The position numbers and the translations under genes were made by a program. The notes beneath the pieces are model-generated. The model saw nothing but the letters and a program-made list of their open reading frames with translations. It made no database searches and was not told the origin of the DNA. From Capitella teleta (lineage: Eukaryota > Annelida > Polychaeta > Capitellidae), in assembly GCA_000328365.1 (NCBI GenBank), contig KB308761.1:92447-156446 (forward strand): DNA of 64,000 nt, written 5' to 3'. Position 1 is the stretch's first letter. Each line of letters starts with the position of its first letter. Below, one piece after another: positions 25,701-38,800 of the stretch.

Positions 25701-28700
25701 TTCCGGAAAATCGGATATCGTAAATCCGTGGATCCCTAGAATCGAATCTTGATCGACTCGAGTGAGCTTATACCTATTCGTCTGGGTATAATTAACAATG
25801 GCTTTCAATCAATGTTTGTATTGATAAGTTCTAGCCGGGCTAAGTGAGAAGAAAATTAGAAATTGATGTGGAGTCATACACTGGTAAAGTCGTGTATTGA
25901 TCATTATATCTTTATGTGGACCGAGCACCAGTTCTCTACCCATGCAAATGGTTAAGCAGCACACGCTAAGGCATACTGTTATGATGTCTTCTATTCAAAC
26001 AAAACGTCTAGGCATGTTTTCTTTATGAGGATGTCTCGGTGCCTCTCCGGAGATTGGTAGGTCTTAATAACAGTTGATGCTCAGCGAGGTAGGTCATGCT
26101 TAAGTGATGAGCTTGTATATCAGCATCGGTGCTCATGTGTCAATTGTTGACTCCGTATATGATAAACAAAACATGTTTACAAAGTAAGGAGGATGCGTTG
26201 AGGTCATGATTATATGTCTCTGTGTGGATTGCCGGGTTATTAAATACCTAATAATTAGTTAATCGTGCTGTATATTGCGTATATCTCTTTCCCGCCACTT
26301 AATAGATTACTATTGGCACCATTCCTCTGTATTGTAATAATTAGTCACTTTTTCTCTCTATTTGTTATTTGTTATATTCTTCTCTCTTTTTTTTTCTCTT
26401 TTTTTTTTCTTTTTTCTTTTTGTTTTCTTGTACATGTATCATCTTGGAGAGGCATCACGACAAATTGAGTGCCAGAAATTGGTCGCAGAAGCAACAGTTG
26501 GCTCATTCTAAGCTACGTAGGAGAGAGCGTTTGCCTGACTGGCTATGAATGGCTACCAAATTCATTGACCACTTGTATTCAGAAATTGTATGACATGTGT
26601 CCAAAAGCGTGCTTTAAGGAGCAAGCGGGGGATTTCCACGAAAGGCCATTGACCTCTTGCAAAATGCGCTCATTAATTTTATACGGGACTTTCCCTGACA
26701 ATGATTTTGTTCTGATAGAATATAATTAGTTTCAATAATTTGTATATTTTTTTGAACGTCCTTCGTAAACCAATCATATCAATGGAAGCTGTGTAAGCAA
26801 AGTTTGCTCCAAATGATGTGCATTTTGACTTGAGAGAAGACTGAGGCCGAGATGAATGTCTTAAGAGTGCTATTTGAATGCCTATATGCCGCTAACTAGT
26901 AAATAGACAATACCTAGACAGGTACTTACCAGTTACTTTGCACTCTGTCACAAGGCACACTATTTACCGGGACCGGCTTTTTTTCTTTTCTTTTTTCGCT
27001 TCATCTTTTATTTTTACATGCTTCAGAATTTCCACCCAATATAATGTGTATTTGCAGAAGGAATTAAGTTTGGGGGAAATTGACTTGCAGTTCTCCTCAA
27101 ATGTCTTTGACTTTCTCAAATATATATTTTCTTATGTGACTCTTCAAGCGTAAATTAATTGACAACCCTTTGATTGCATCAAAGTAATGTCTTTTCCGTT
27201 GATCAGCTGTCACCGTTGATTCACTGGCGTTGTTGGTCGAGTGGTGATTGCATCAAAGTGTTAAAAACAAAGCTAATTGTCTTGGAGGTTGATATGTGTT
27301 GAATCCACCAAATTGCAATTTAATGACGAATCCAAAAGCATGCGATTTTTCAACATTGAACGCCATAATTCCCTTACATATTATGTGTCGTGTATTCAAT
27401 GAACTTTGGAAATGATCAAGTAATCAGAGTGTATGAGAGAGGCTTCCTTTCAACGATCCAAATTATTCGAATTGGCATATAATTATAATAACGACCAATT
27501 AAACAGTGCAGTCATGTTCCCATTGATCACTGGATAACGTCGTTACAACGCAGTATTTTTAATAAACATACTTTGATCAGAGCTAGACTATTGCGAATTC
27601 AGAACACAAACCTCCCACCGTGTAATAGCCTAAAAGGGGAATTAAAACAAATGGGGTTTCCTGCATTTTGCATTCTTACTAAATATTCTGTCATGAAAAT
27701 TATTATGTCATTTTAACAGCTTTGATTGTTATGCATGTTCAATTGCAGACAATATCACCTGAATGATAAGCAGTAGGCTTCTGACTTAGTGGATCGCTCA
27801 CCTAGCAATGAATTCAGTATTACACATTTGTATTATATGCAGCATTACCATAAAATTACAAATTATAACCTACAATATTGTGGTACAGCATAAAGTATTA
27901 ATCTGTTGATGTGCACTGTATATATTAATCGCTAACCAGACTCTTGACACTTGTTCTCAAGATTCTCTGCTACAAACGAACGAGAGAGGAATAGTTTTGT
28001 GACTCGGTATGAAGGTATTGTTGCATAACCCTGTTGGAATGGGTTGCGTATCACTCAATCTTCTCTCATTTTACTGTGCTTTCTCAACATATATGAAGGA
28101 ATGGGAGAAATCGAGCCGCCAGGCGAAGACATTTCAGCCTAAGGGCATCTCCCGGAATCCCGCACATTATTCTTGTGTTTCTTAAATTTTCAAGGGGCAC
28201 CGGATAGCTCAGTGGGTTAAACCGCTGACTACAATCCTATGCTGACCGTGGGGGTCAAAGTCCCGGGTTTGAGACCCGATCAGGTCATGGGCGTTATGAT
28301 TGTGAATTATAATTGTAATTCGTTATAATTGTAATTCTTCGGTGCTGCCCAATTACGTAACAAGGCCGGGCGCTGTGTACTACTGTCTATAGTGGTATGC
28401 AGGATAAAAGAAACCCTTGGAATTTATCGATAAGAGTAGGGGGAAACCCCGGTCCGGGTCCTTCTGTTCTGGCGCCCGTATCATCCGATCGGATTGGGTG
28501 GAGCCGTAAAACCCCATCACTCACTCACTCACTTAAATTTTCACGTCGTAATTATTTTATTGCATAATGTCCTTTCGATTAAAAATCTATATTTCTAATC
28601 TAACTATCTAATCTGTCCGAAAGTCAGTAAAGATTGAACACCTTTTGTTTCAGAAATGGAGAAATTGGAACCGGGGTCATTAACGCGGTCATGTTTTGGA

Positions 28701-31700
28701 TGTGAGGGGAAAAAATGAGCAGAATACTCAATTATTTTAGCAGATTCACACAACAAAAACTTCACAACACCTGTGTACAAAGTACTCATAATTGCATGTA
28801 ATATCTTGCTGATGTCAAGGATACAAGAGGAGGGATATATATGCGATCGCAATGCGGTTCTAGAAGTTTTATTTAGGATCGCATTCTCATAACGACCATT
28901 CAGATGCCACAGAGCACTATTCTTCTTTTTGACCAGCTTTTGACCAGAGAAAACTGAAAGATTTATGGAAATAACATTTCTGGCATGGGTTATTGCTGAT
29001 AATTTTTTTTTTTTTTTTTTTTTTTGTTCACGGTTAGGATTTACCTAAAGGTTAGGGTTTACCTGTGAATGAAGAAATGATATAAGTTGCAGAACTGATG
29101 TTAAGTCCCTTGTATATTAATTATTCAGCAATGCTATTTATGATTGTAATCAATAGTTAATTGCATATATTATAATAATGATATGTTAATGATTACAATG
29201 CAAAAAACATGACGACAAATAATGGACATTTTCTCTGAGATTTATGCAGGAACCTACAATGCACCAAAGTGACAAGACGCGAATATTTAAGACTCCGTGG
29301 ATGTGCGTTCTGTTTCCGGAAGACGCCACTGAGTGAGATGTCTGGAAGAACATTGAAGAGACAACGCTGACAGAAGTGAAAAGTAATGAAGATGAAGTCT
29401 CAGCACTTCTGTCGAGCAATGACGTCATAGGTGACGTCAGAGTTCGTTTCAGGAAGTGAGTCGATGCTTTACGTTCACAGTACAAGTCGTTCTTTAATAG
29501 GTTCGTGGAGACCGAGGAGGGATTTTTGAAGGGATTTTTCTTTCTCGCAAACGCAATTCTCGATATCATTCTGAATTTATATGTCCACGTGTTATATAAG
29601 ATTGCATATACAAGTTGCTGTTACGTCATGGTGCATTTATTGACCAAGTAATGAGAATTGGGAGCGAGCTTTGAAAATCACAAAATCAAACAAGAAAATA
29701 TTAAAAATAGATGTGACATAATTATGCAAACAGAAAAGAAAAGAACAAAATCAGAATATAATACAAAAAATCTGATAATTATCAGCCATAGATGCTTAAA
29801 ATTCAATTGAAAATACAATCCAATGGACTAAACACACGAAATGGACATAGAATATAAATGATACAATTATCGGTGTAAATGTTTCATAACGACATTGAAG
29901 CGGATCAACATCGATGTGTATTCTACCAAACAAGGTCGATATCGTCCAGGAATAATCGATAATCCAAGCACTGGATCCGCGTCTAATCCGACTAATTAGC
30001 ATTCGCTGCACAAGATCAAACGCTTGTAGGTTGGTCGACATCAAACGACTTCCCTGGCCTAAGCCGGTAACTTGGTTCGCCTCTAATCAGGCCACGATAT
30101 AGCATCGCTCTGTGGCGAACAAAGCGTTCTTCTGGAACTTGTGTGACAAAGTTTGTCATGCTTTGGTCATTAGTACAGGGTATATAAAAAATAAAATAAA
30201 AATAAAAATAATAAAATAAAAAATATTGATTTGTATACTGCAATATATCACTTGGGCTTCTATATGGTTCACAGCAACTTGTCCCCTGGTTATAGGACCC
30301 CAAAACGTGACACGTCAGCCCTCAGCGAGCGGGGGGGGGGGTGGTATTAGCGTTACAAGCTTCTTGGTCGGAAACCGATTTCTGGCTGACTCACCATTAA
30401 TATCATTAATATGATTTGAATCATAATTATAAATAAATTCGATTTCACAGTATTAGTAACCGGACTATGGCAACAAAATTGCGTAAAACTCATCCATTCT
30501 TACATTCATTCACAAAATTATGTCTTGGTCTAAAAATGTCCACTCAAATCACTCAGCACACACACAAAAGTATCGTCCCTACTTCATCCAAGCTGTCTGG
30601 AAAACCGTCAGTGTATCACAAAGACGCAAAACACATGGCGGGACAAGTGAAACAGACAAAGAGGGGTTTCCCTGTAAATGTCAGTGCAGCCTCCACGGCT
30701 AATGGTCATGATTTAATCCTAATCGGAATAACGACTGGATCGCTAATCCCCCCCTCTAAACCGCCGCAAGCATTGCATGCTTAACTAGAATCTAATCATG
30801 AACCAATTGATTCTACTAATTAGCGGATTAAGTCTCGTAGCGAACTGCAAGGAAACACGTGTGCTCGGTGGAGCGATTCAGGTGAATGATAATGTGGGCG
30901 AAGAACTAATCAGGGTCGGTTTTAATTATCCATCAATGAGGCGAATTGTCAATTTCGGCAGCATGCGCTGCTTAGCGTGTAATGTCTCTTCTTAATGGCC
31001 TGGGTCCATTTCGACCGATGTGCAGAGCCTTCTGATGGCGTCTCCCATGGAAGAAAGGCTCCCGCTGGGTTGGCTGCGAGGCTTCATTAAATAACGGTGC
31101 GTTAATATGTTCCTTGTCCAAGCGAAGGGCTGAAGGAGACCCGAGGAGAACGAGTCAGACATTCAACAGCGCATACCTGACTCAGATATACGTTAGACGC
31201 AGAGACTCAATCGATAAAGCCACATTGCTCTCAGCTTGTACGTACTTCTTTCATTACCATGTGACCTTCAGTTATAGCAACGGTTACTGTGAAAACGATA
31301 TTCACCGACCAATCACAGGCCATGTTACAATTTCAAATAATCAAACCCACCAATCACAAACCTTGTCAGTCTCTTTCTCACACTGCGGGTTTCGGTGAAC
31401 GCTCTGTTGACAATCCTTGGAGAGGTTTCCAAGGAAATGCTTATGATGCTCATTTGCATGACGTGTAATGTGCCTTATTAGCTATCATGCAGGGCTTAAA
31501 AAATAATTATGGCATAAAGGTTGGCAATCTGCCGAGCACTATTGCCATAAGCGGCTAAATTTCAGCTTTAAAAGCCACCATTTTGGCTGTTATGGTCGGC
31601 ACTAAACCTGTTACCTCGCCTTATAAATTAATAGATTCATGCCACATTTCTCGGGTCATATCCGCGTGAACTGACCAAGAAGTAGATTTCAGCACGCTGT

Positions 31701-34700
31701 TTACCTAAGCAAACATCGCGACGGCCATATGACCGTTTGGTAAACACCAACCATGTCATAACATAGTGAGACTTTGATTACAACAGCCACTTCAAGAAAA
31801 TTCTGCTCTCAAGAGAACATTAGGTCAAAGAAACGTGAAAAGAAAACGGAATTGCTTCCACTTTCAGAACGAACGCCGACTGTAATGTGATCACGTGGTA
31901 CAAAAGAGCCTCGTTGTGGAGGCAGGCCCCGAGGCTGAATTATTTTGCAGTAAGTGTATGATTAAGGACGAACGAGTTGGGATGCTAGCTGGGCAGGCCT
32001 TTTGTCCCTGACACGCGAGAAATACCATTCTGAGGAAGCACGGAGCAAATTAAAAGCAGATCCGATTACAGGTAAACAGTTACGTCATCGTTATACAAAT
32101 ATGCAATGAAAGGATGATAACGAGAGTAGGTCGACTGTTATCAACTTATATGAAGGGATATTTGGCTCAATATATTAGCATACGTACGCCTCATGACGAG
32201 AACGAGAAGACTCGGAGGAGTGATGAGTGATGATCGAGTGATGGGGTTTTACGGCTCCACCCAACCCATTCAGGTGATACGGGCGCCAGAACAGAATGCC
32301 CGGGACCGGGGTTTCCCCCAACTCTTATCGATAAATTCCAAGGGTTTTTTATCCTGCATACCACCATAGAAGTAGTACACAGCGCCCGGCCTTGTTACGC
32401 AGTTGGGCAGTACTGCTGAGTCACCGAAGAATTACAATTGTAATTCACAATCATAACGCCCGTGGCCTGATCGGGTCTCGAACCCGGGACCTCGAGCCCC
32501 ACGGTCGGCATAGGATTGCAGACAGCGGTTTAACCCACTGTACTACTGTATGGTGCCCAGAAGACTCAGAGGATTTCATGCGCTACAACCAGATTCAATT
32601 GTACAAAACAAATGATCTAATCTCTGGTTTCTCCTTTCATTGAATATGGTCACGCGGCTTGAGTTGGGTCGAAATCGGAAATATGACTTGTGTAAAACAA
32701 AGGTTCATCCCTAGCTCAAATCAAAGATACAAACTTATTACAATTAAGCTAATGAAAGTGAATTACTTATTTTATTATATCTTGTTGTTCTTTGAATACA
32801 TTTTAATGAAACCCTTCCGAGAGGAACCCTTGGCCACCGAGTGGTATTTGCGAGTGTTTCAGTCTGCACGAGCAAAATAATAATGCTAAAGCAATAAACA
32901 CTTGTAGGCTGAAGAATCAATTCAAGTTTAATTCAAGACTTGTATACCAAAGCAAGTAACAATTTGAGTGTTGGCGGAAGTTGTGAAGTGTGAAAGTCTA
33001 AAACATTTTCAAGGCTCCAATTCTCTTGTCGTCCTTGGAACCCAATTTATCGTCGATTACTTCATCTTGATAATCTCCTGTGTCGCAAATTTACTTTTTG
33101 GGGGGATTATGCGCTCGCTCGTAGAGGAAGCATATGGTCCAAAAAAAANNNNNNNNNNNNNNNNNNNNNNNNNNNNNNNNNNNNNNNNNNNNNNNNNNAT
33201 TGAAAACAACAGCAGCGGATCACCAGACTGCGTACTCAGCCTCTGTGACCACGTGTGTCAAGGAGGACTTCTACGTGGACGACCTCCTCACCTCGCTCCC
33301 GTGCACAGACCAGGCCATCGTGCTAGCCAAGGGCCTCCACGATCTGCTCCAAGAAGGCGGATTTCAATTGGAGAAGTGGGCCAGCAACGACAGGAAGGTA
33401 TTGGGAAGTATCCCTGTTTCCCTCCGTGCTCAATCAGTGCGCCAGCTCGACCTCACCGACGACTTCCCCCAGGAGAAAACGCTAGGCATGGTGTGGGACC
33501 CAAACAGAGACTCATTCCGGTTCACCATCGTGCTAAAAAACCGACCCCCAACGAAGAGAGGGATTCTGTCATCAGTGGGCACACTGTTCGATCCCTTGGG
33601 AATGTTGGCTCCGATCACCCTCGAAGCCAAGCGGATCTTGCAAGCGTTATCCCGACTGAAGCTGGGTTGGGACGATGCAATCCCTGCCTCCATCTTCGCT
33701 GAATGGTCCACGTGGCGTGCTCAACTGCCTTCCGTCGAACAGTTATCCATCCCCCGGTTGTACTCTCCCGAAACCGGCGCTGCTGCTGCCGATGAACTGC
33801 AGTTACATGTGTTCAGTGATGCATCACAGAGAGCATACGGCGCCTGTGCTTATCTACGCTCATCTGCAGACGGCCATCACACGTGCACGCTCGTCATGGG
33901 AAAAGCTCGCATTGCACCAATCAAGCCGACGACGATCCCTCGCTTGGAGCTGACCGCAGCCATGGTCGCCAGTCGCATGCGCACACAGATTGAAGAAGAG
34001 CTGAAAGCCACCATAGGAAAGGTCGTGCTCTGGACTGATTCCACTATTGTGCTTGGTTACATCCGCAACACGACTAGTCGATTCAAGGCGTTCGTCACCA
34101 ACCGCTTGGTCACCATCCACGAGCACACTCGCCCACAGGAATGGCGCTACGTGCCTACCCGCCTAAACCCCGCCGACTTGGCCTCACGAGGTTTTGCTGC
34201 AACCGACGCAACCAGTGCAGACGCGTGGATCATGGGCCCTGATTTTCTCCGTCACGCGGAGAGTAAATGGCCCTTAGCCGTCGTCTCAAGCATAAAGACG
34301 GGAAGGGATGGCCTCGTCCGCAGTGCAGTTGTGCGCACGAATCGTAGCAGCATCACACGGCCCGTCACTCAGCTGTGCCTCCTCGAAGCTGCCAGCTAGA
34401 CATATTTTTTTTTATTTATTTACATGTATGTTTCTTATTAAGGTTTTGTGTGTGATGTGATGTAGATTATGGGTTCATGTACATGCCTCTCTTATTTGTA
34501 TTTTTGTGTTATCATGTTCTTTGTCGTATGTTTTTATTTTTATTTTTTTTGTTTTATTTTTTTTTGCTGGCCTGGCAGTGTAGATGCCTTGAGGCATAGG
34601 GATTATTTGGCGTTTGGCGCGTGAACTTGGCGCCCGACATAACGGTCATCCCAGTTAATTAAATAGCGTTGGCGCGCAAATATAGCGGCCGATTTAACAG

Positions 34701-35784
34701 TCAACTGTCGACACTGGGGTTGACAGTTAAGGGTCGAGCGAATTGGGCGGGAGAAGTGGTCACGTGATATTTAACTACGGTCTCTCCCCATATAAACCCG
34801 AGGGTTCTGAACCAGAGCAAGAAGCTTTCAGAAGTTCAGGGACGCCACAAGGAGGCAATTCTCGGTTTGTTTCATCATTTTGTATTTCATATGTTCATGT
34901 TTGTATTTTTCTCTGCAGAGTATCATTCCGGTCAATAAAGTACCACCGATCACTCGTTGCCTCCGCGAATCATTACAGTACTATTCGGTGCCCAGAAGAC
35001 TCAGAGGATTTCATGCGCTACAACCAGATTCAATTGTACAAAACAAATGATCTAATCTCTGGTTTCTCCTTTCATTGAATATGGTCACGCGGCTTGAGTT
35101 GGGTCGAAATCGGAAATCTGACTTGTGTAAAACAAAGGTTCATCCCTAGCTTAAATCAAAGATACAAACTTATTACAATTAAGCTAATGAAAGTGAATTA
35201 CTTATTTTATTATCTCTTGTTGTTCTTTGAATACATTTTAATGAAACCCTTCCGAGAGGAACCCTTGGCCACCGAGTGGTATTTGCTAGTGTTTCAGTCT
35301 GCACGAACAAAATAATAATACTAAAGCAATAAACACTTGTAGGCTGAAGAATCAATTCAAGTTTAATTCAAGATTTGTATACCAAAGCAATTAACAATTT
35401 GAGTGTTGGCGGAAGTTGTGAAGTGAAAGTCTAAAACATTTTCAAGGCTTCAATTCTCTTGTCGTCCTTGGAACCCAATTTATCGTCGATTACTTCATCT
35501 TGATAATCTCCTGTGTCGCAAATTTACTTTTTTGGGGGATTATGCGCTCGCTCGTAGAGGAAGCATATTGGTACCAAAAAAAAAATTAACCAATTGTCTC
35601 TATCATTCCCAAGGTACGTATGGCCTTTTTGCTTCGCCAATTATCCCAAAAGATGCATGCAGTTTATCTCACGAGTAATTTATCAATTTTGATTTATGCG
35701 TCATTATAATTATCGCAATACCTACTGGTGCAAACAGGATCTTTTTCTTTACTCTTAGTATCTTCAGGTGTTTCAGGGTTTTTT

Positions 35785-35822
<38 letters not shown>

Positions 35823-38800
35823 TTTTTTTTCTTGATCAACCGCTTTTATTATCATAATTATTGAAGTATACTACCATATGAAGCTTTCTCGACGGTGTGA
35901 GCATTTTATAGCGACTAAGTGACACTATGTCAATGAATGAAAATTACCACCCAATGTCATAATTGCTCCGACTCTCATGCCCCAATTCGCGATTGTAGCC
36001 ACTCATGCGTTGCAGCTACTCAGCTGATCGTCCAGCAAATCCAATGCTGTGGCCTGGTCAAAGCTGCCTTATATTTGCAAACGAGAATACTGATCATCGT
36101 GAGCCATAGCTCATCACAATCCACTGCCGCCGATCTCTTTGGTGTTGTTAAGTTATAGCTCAGTGGCTACAATGGATAATTCAGACATTATATCTCAGAA
36201 ATATTCAAGTACAAGAAGACGTAAGGAAAATGAAATGACACATTGAAGAACGCTCTATTACGATTTGTCACTTTACGTTTCCATTTATAAACTCATGACC
36301 TCGACTGCGTGTTAAACTGACATGGAAATGTGGCAGTTGGGTGGATTGCGTGTCCCTCTTAAGACAGCATCACGTTAGCCAGCGGGGGGTAGGGGTTGAA
36401 GCATACGTCCTATCATCATTAAGATCTCAGATTAGAGGCACTCGACTCTCTGACCCGCCCTCTCTACCCCTCCCTACCTCAACCCATATAAAAGTATAAA
36501 CCCAGGGGCCTGGTTAACACAGTGCGAGAAAATAGGAGCAAATTATGTGAACTTATAATGTGTCGCATGAAGGGCTCATCATAACATGCTGCGTTGGCTA
36601 ATCTCATATAAATTATGATCCAGCTCGATGTTGATTGGTCGAAAGTCGCACGTGGTGCTAATACACACGGCGCAATTTCTCTACCTGTCAATTTGTACAG
36701 CATCAGATAATCATTGATGATGACAACAATGCATTATACACGCTGTGAATTCGACCGACGAGATCAACACCTTGTGCGATCCGCGGTGACGCGCAGTCAC
36801 CTTGCACCAGAAGCAAGGTCAGCTCCGACCAAGTATGAAATTCACATATCATAAGTATTTCATAGCTTTATACCTTCGATTCTAGTGTTTGTGTCATGGT
36901 CTGTCACGCATACAGGTGATTAAGAAGTCAGAGCGTGTCTCTGCGAGTCCATCATCCCATTATCTCTCAAGACAATCACCAACTTTCACCTTTGCCAGTA
37001 GTACATTTAAACAAGCCAACCTGCCATCTCTTCTTTCGTGTGTACGCACTTCTTTTAGCGCCAGTAAAAAGGCGCTATCGTTCGCGCTTCTTCGAGAATA
37101 CATGCTCCGCTTCGGTGTCGTGTGACCGAGCGTCTGTCTTCAAACGTCGCGTTTAGAGAACGACCTCTTGCCGTATTTAAGCTTGAGGCGTTGAAGAAAC
37201 GGGGTCACCGACATGAACAGGAAAGAACTACAAGCACTAAGCATTCAAGAGAGACTCAATGCTGCGTAATCATCTTATGAAGCAGCTGTGTCATAATTCA
37301 CAATACTATTGTACATGGCTTCATTTTTATAGGGATAGATTTCCACACAGCATTGCTGCTCTTTCCTCTTTTATAACTTCCTATGGGTTTTTTGTTCTCT
37401 TCTCACAGAACGAGGTCATCTCCCTGTGTCGATTGGGGAGGCTCTACACCAGGGTCACATTGTTCTCAGCTGCTATGGCATTCGTTCGATGTCTACCTTT
37501 TTGTCTCCCTTTTTAAATCTTAAATGTCTAGGGTTGGTGCCATTATTGGTGGTTGTTATTTAATACATACGTACCTGTATGAGTTCACATTCCGCAATTC
37601 CACAATATATATCAAATTTAGCTCACTGTCACGTGATATCCATATAATATATGCAACGCTGCATCTCTGGGTAAACATCACGATTCGCACATCAACGCGT
37701 ATGCATCGCGAACCATTCGCGAATTTAATCTTCACAAAAGACGTCATTTGGTTCAGTATACGAACGCCGAGTAGCTTTATTAATACGAGAATTATATTAC
37801 ATAACCAGTTTCATACATGCTTATAAATGGCATACTAAATGGGGGCAGAATCAGCAGTACAAGATCACCGCTAATAATTATGACCACCCTTTTGATGATG
37901 TCGCCTCAAATAACTTGCGCTGTTTGCAGCCCTATAATTATACAGCGCGGATCAACCATACCATATATTGGGTACCACAGAGTATACACTCCCCCGCGCC
38001 CAACACACCTAAGATGCCGATGTACGCATGCACCTGATCATAGTTTTATCCCCTATTGATTGACTGAACGTATACCTCATATAGACCGTCATCTGCACAA
38101 GACCAAGATGTACAAATTCGGGTTTGTGCAGAGGGGCAGGTTAGCACATGAGTAAGCCCTCCCAGCTATCAGTGCTAAGTGACGTCAAGAGGTATGAGGA
38201 AAAACCAAGACAATCTTTGCCCTAAGGTGTCCGTGAAACAAAGAAAGAATGTGAACGGAAAGTACACCTGCGTGAGGTGTTTCCTCTGCACGACAAACAT
38301 CGCTGATGATAAGATCGAAGCAAGGACGTTAAAAAGAGCAAACAGTGCGCATTCACTGAGATTGTTGGCCGTCAAAAATGGTCGATGATAGAAGATCCAT
38401 AGCTACGCATGCGCAGCAAAAAAAAAAAAAAAAAGCGGAACTTGATTTGTGGTTGAGGCACCGAGATTCGCAGATAGGACTCCCTGAACAGGCATTGGAT
38501 ATTCGAAACAATTATTCACAGGGAATCTCTAGAGATTCTATGGCAAATATATGGAGATCCACTTTGCTTTGAGCCTCAAAGAAAAAACTGGTCTCTGGAG
38601 CTGTCTCCTTCAAGCAAAGACCGTTTCGTTTATTGTATAAAGCGAAGACAGAAGAAAATGTTTGCTTAATCATTGGAGTGCAATCACGTGATTCGTGGAA
38701 ATCGTGACGTCATAAGATTTTAGTCACGTGACTGATATGTTTCATCGCCGTGACGCGTCTGTATGTTTGGGTTTTACGGCTCCGAGGTTTCCCAGAATTC

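Noticed and set aside
28193-28290. A true tRNA gene
   Set aside because: A and B boxes are present, but the sequence is the head of a SINE with body, tail and target duplication, and there is a second copy at 32.5 kb.
32968-33702. A 244-codon protein crossing 33149-33198
   Set aside because: It crosses the N gap and is out of phase with the pol frame of the BEL/Pao element.
32659-35315. A duplicated 73-codon gene (32659-32880 and 35094-35315)
   Set aside because: It lies in the haplotype duplication, so its preservation reflects recent common origin and not selection. There is no homology.
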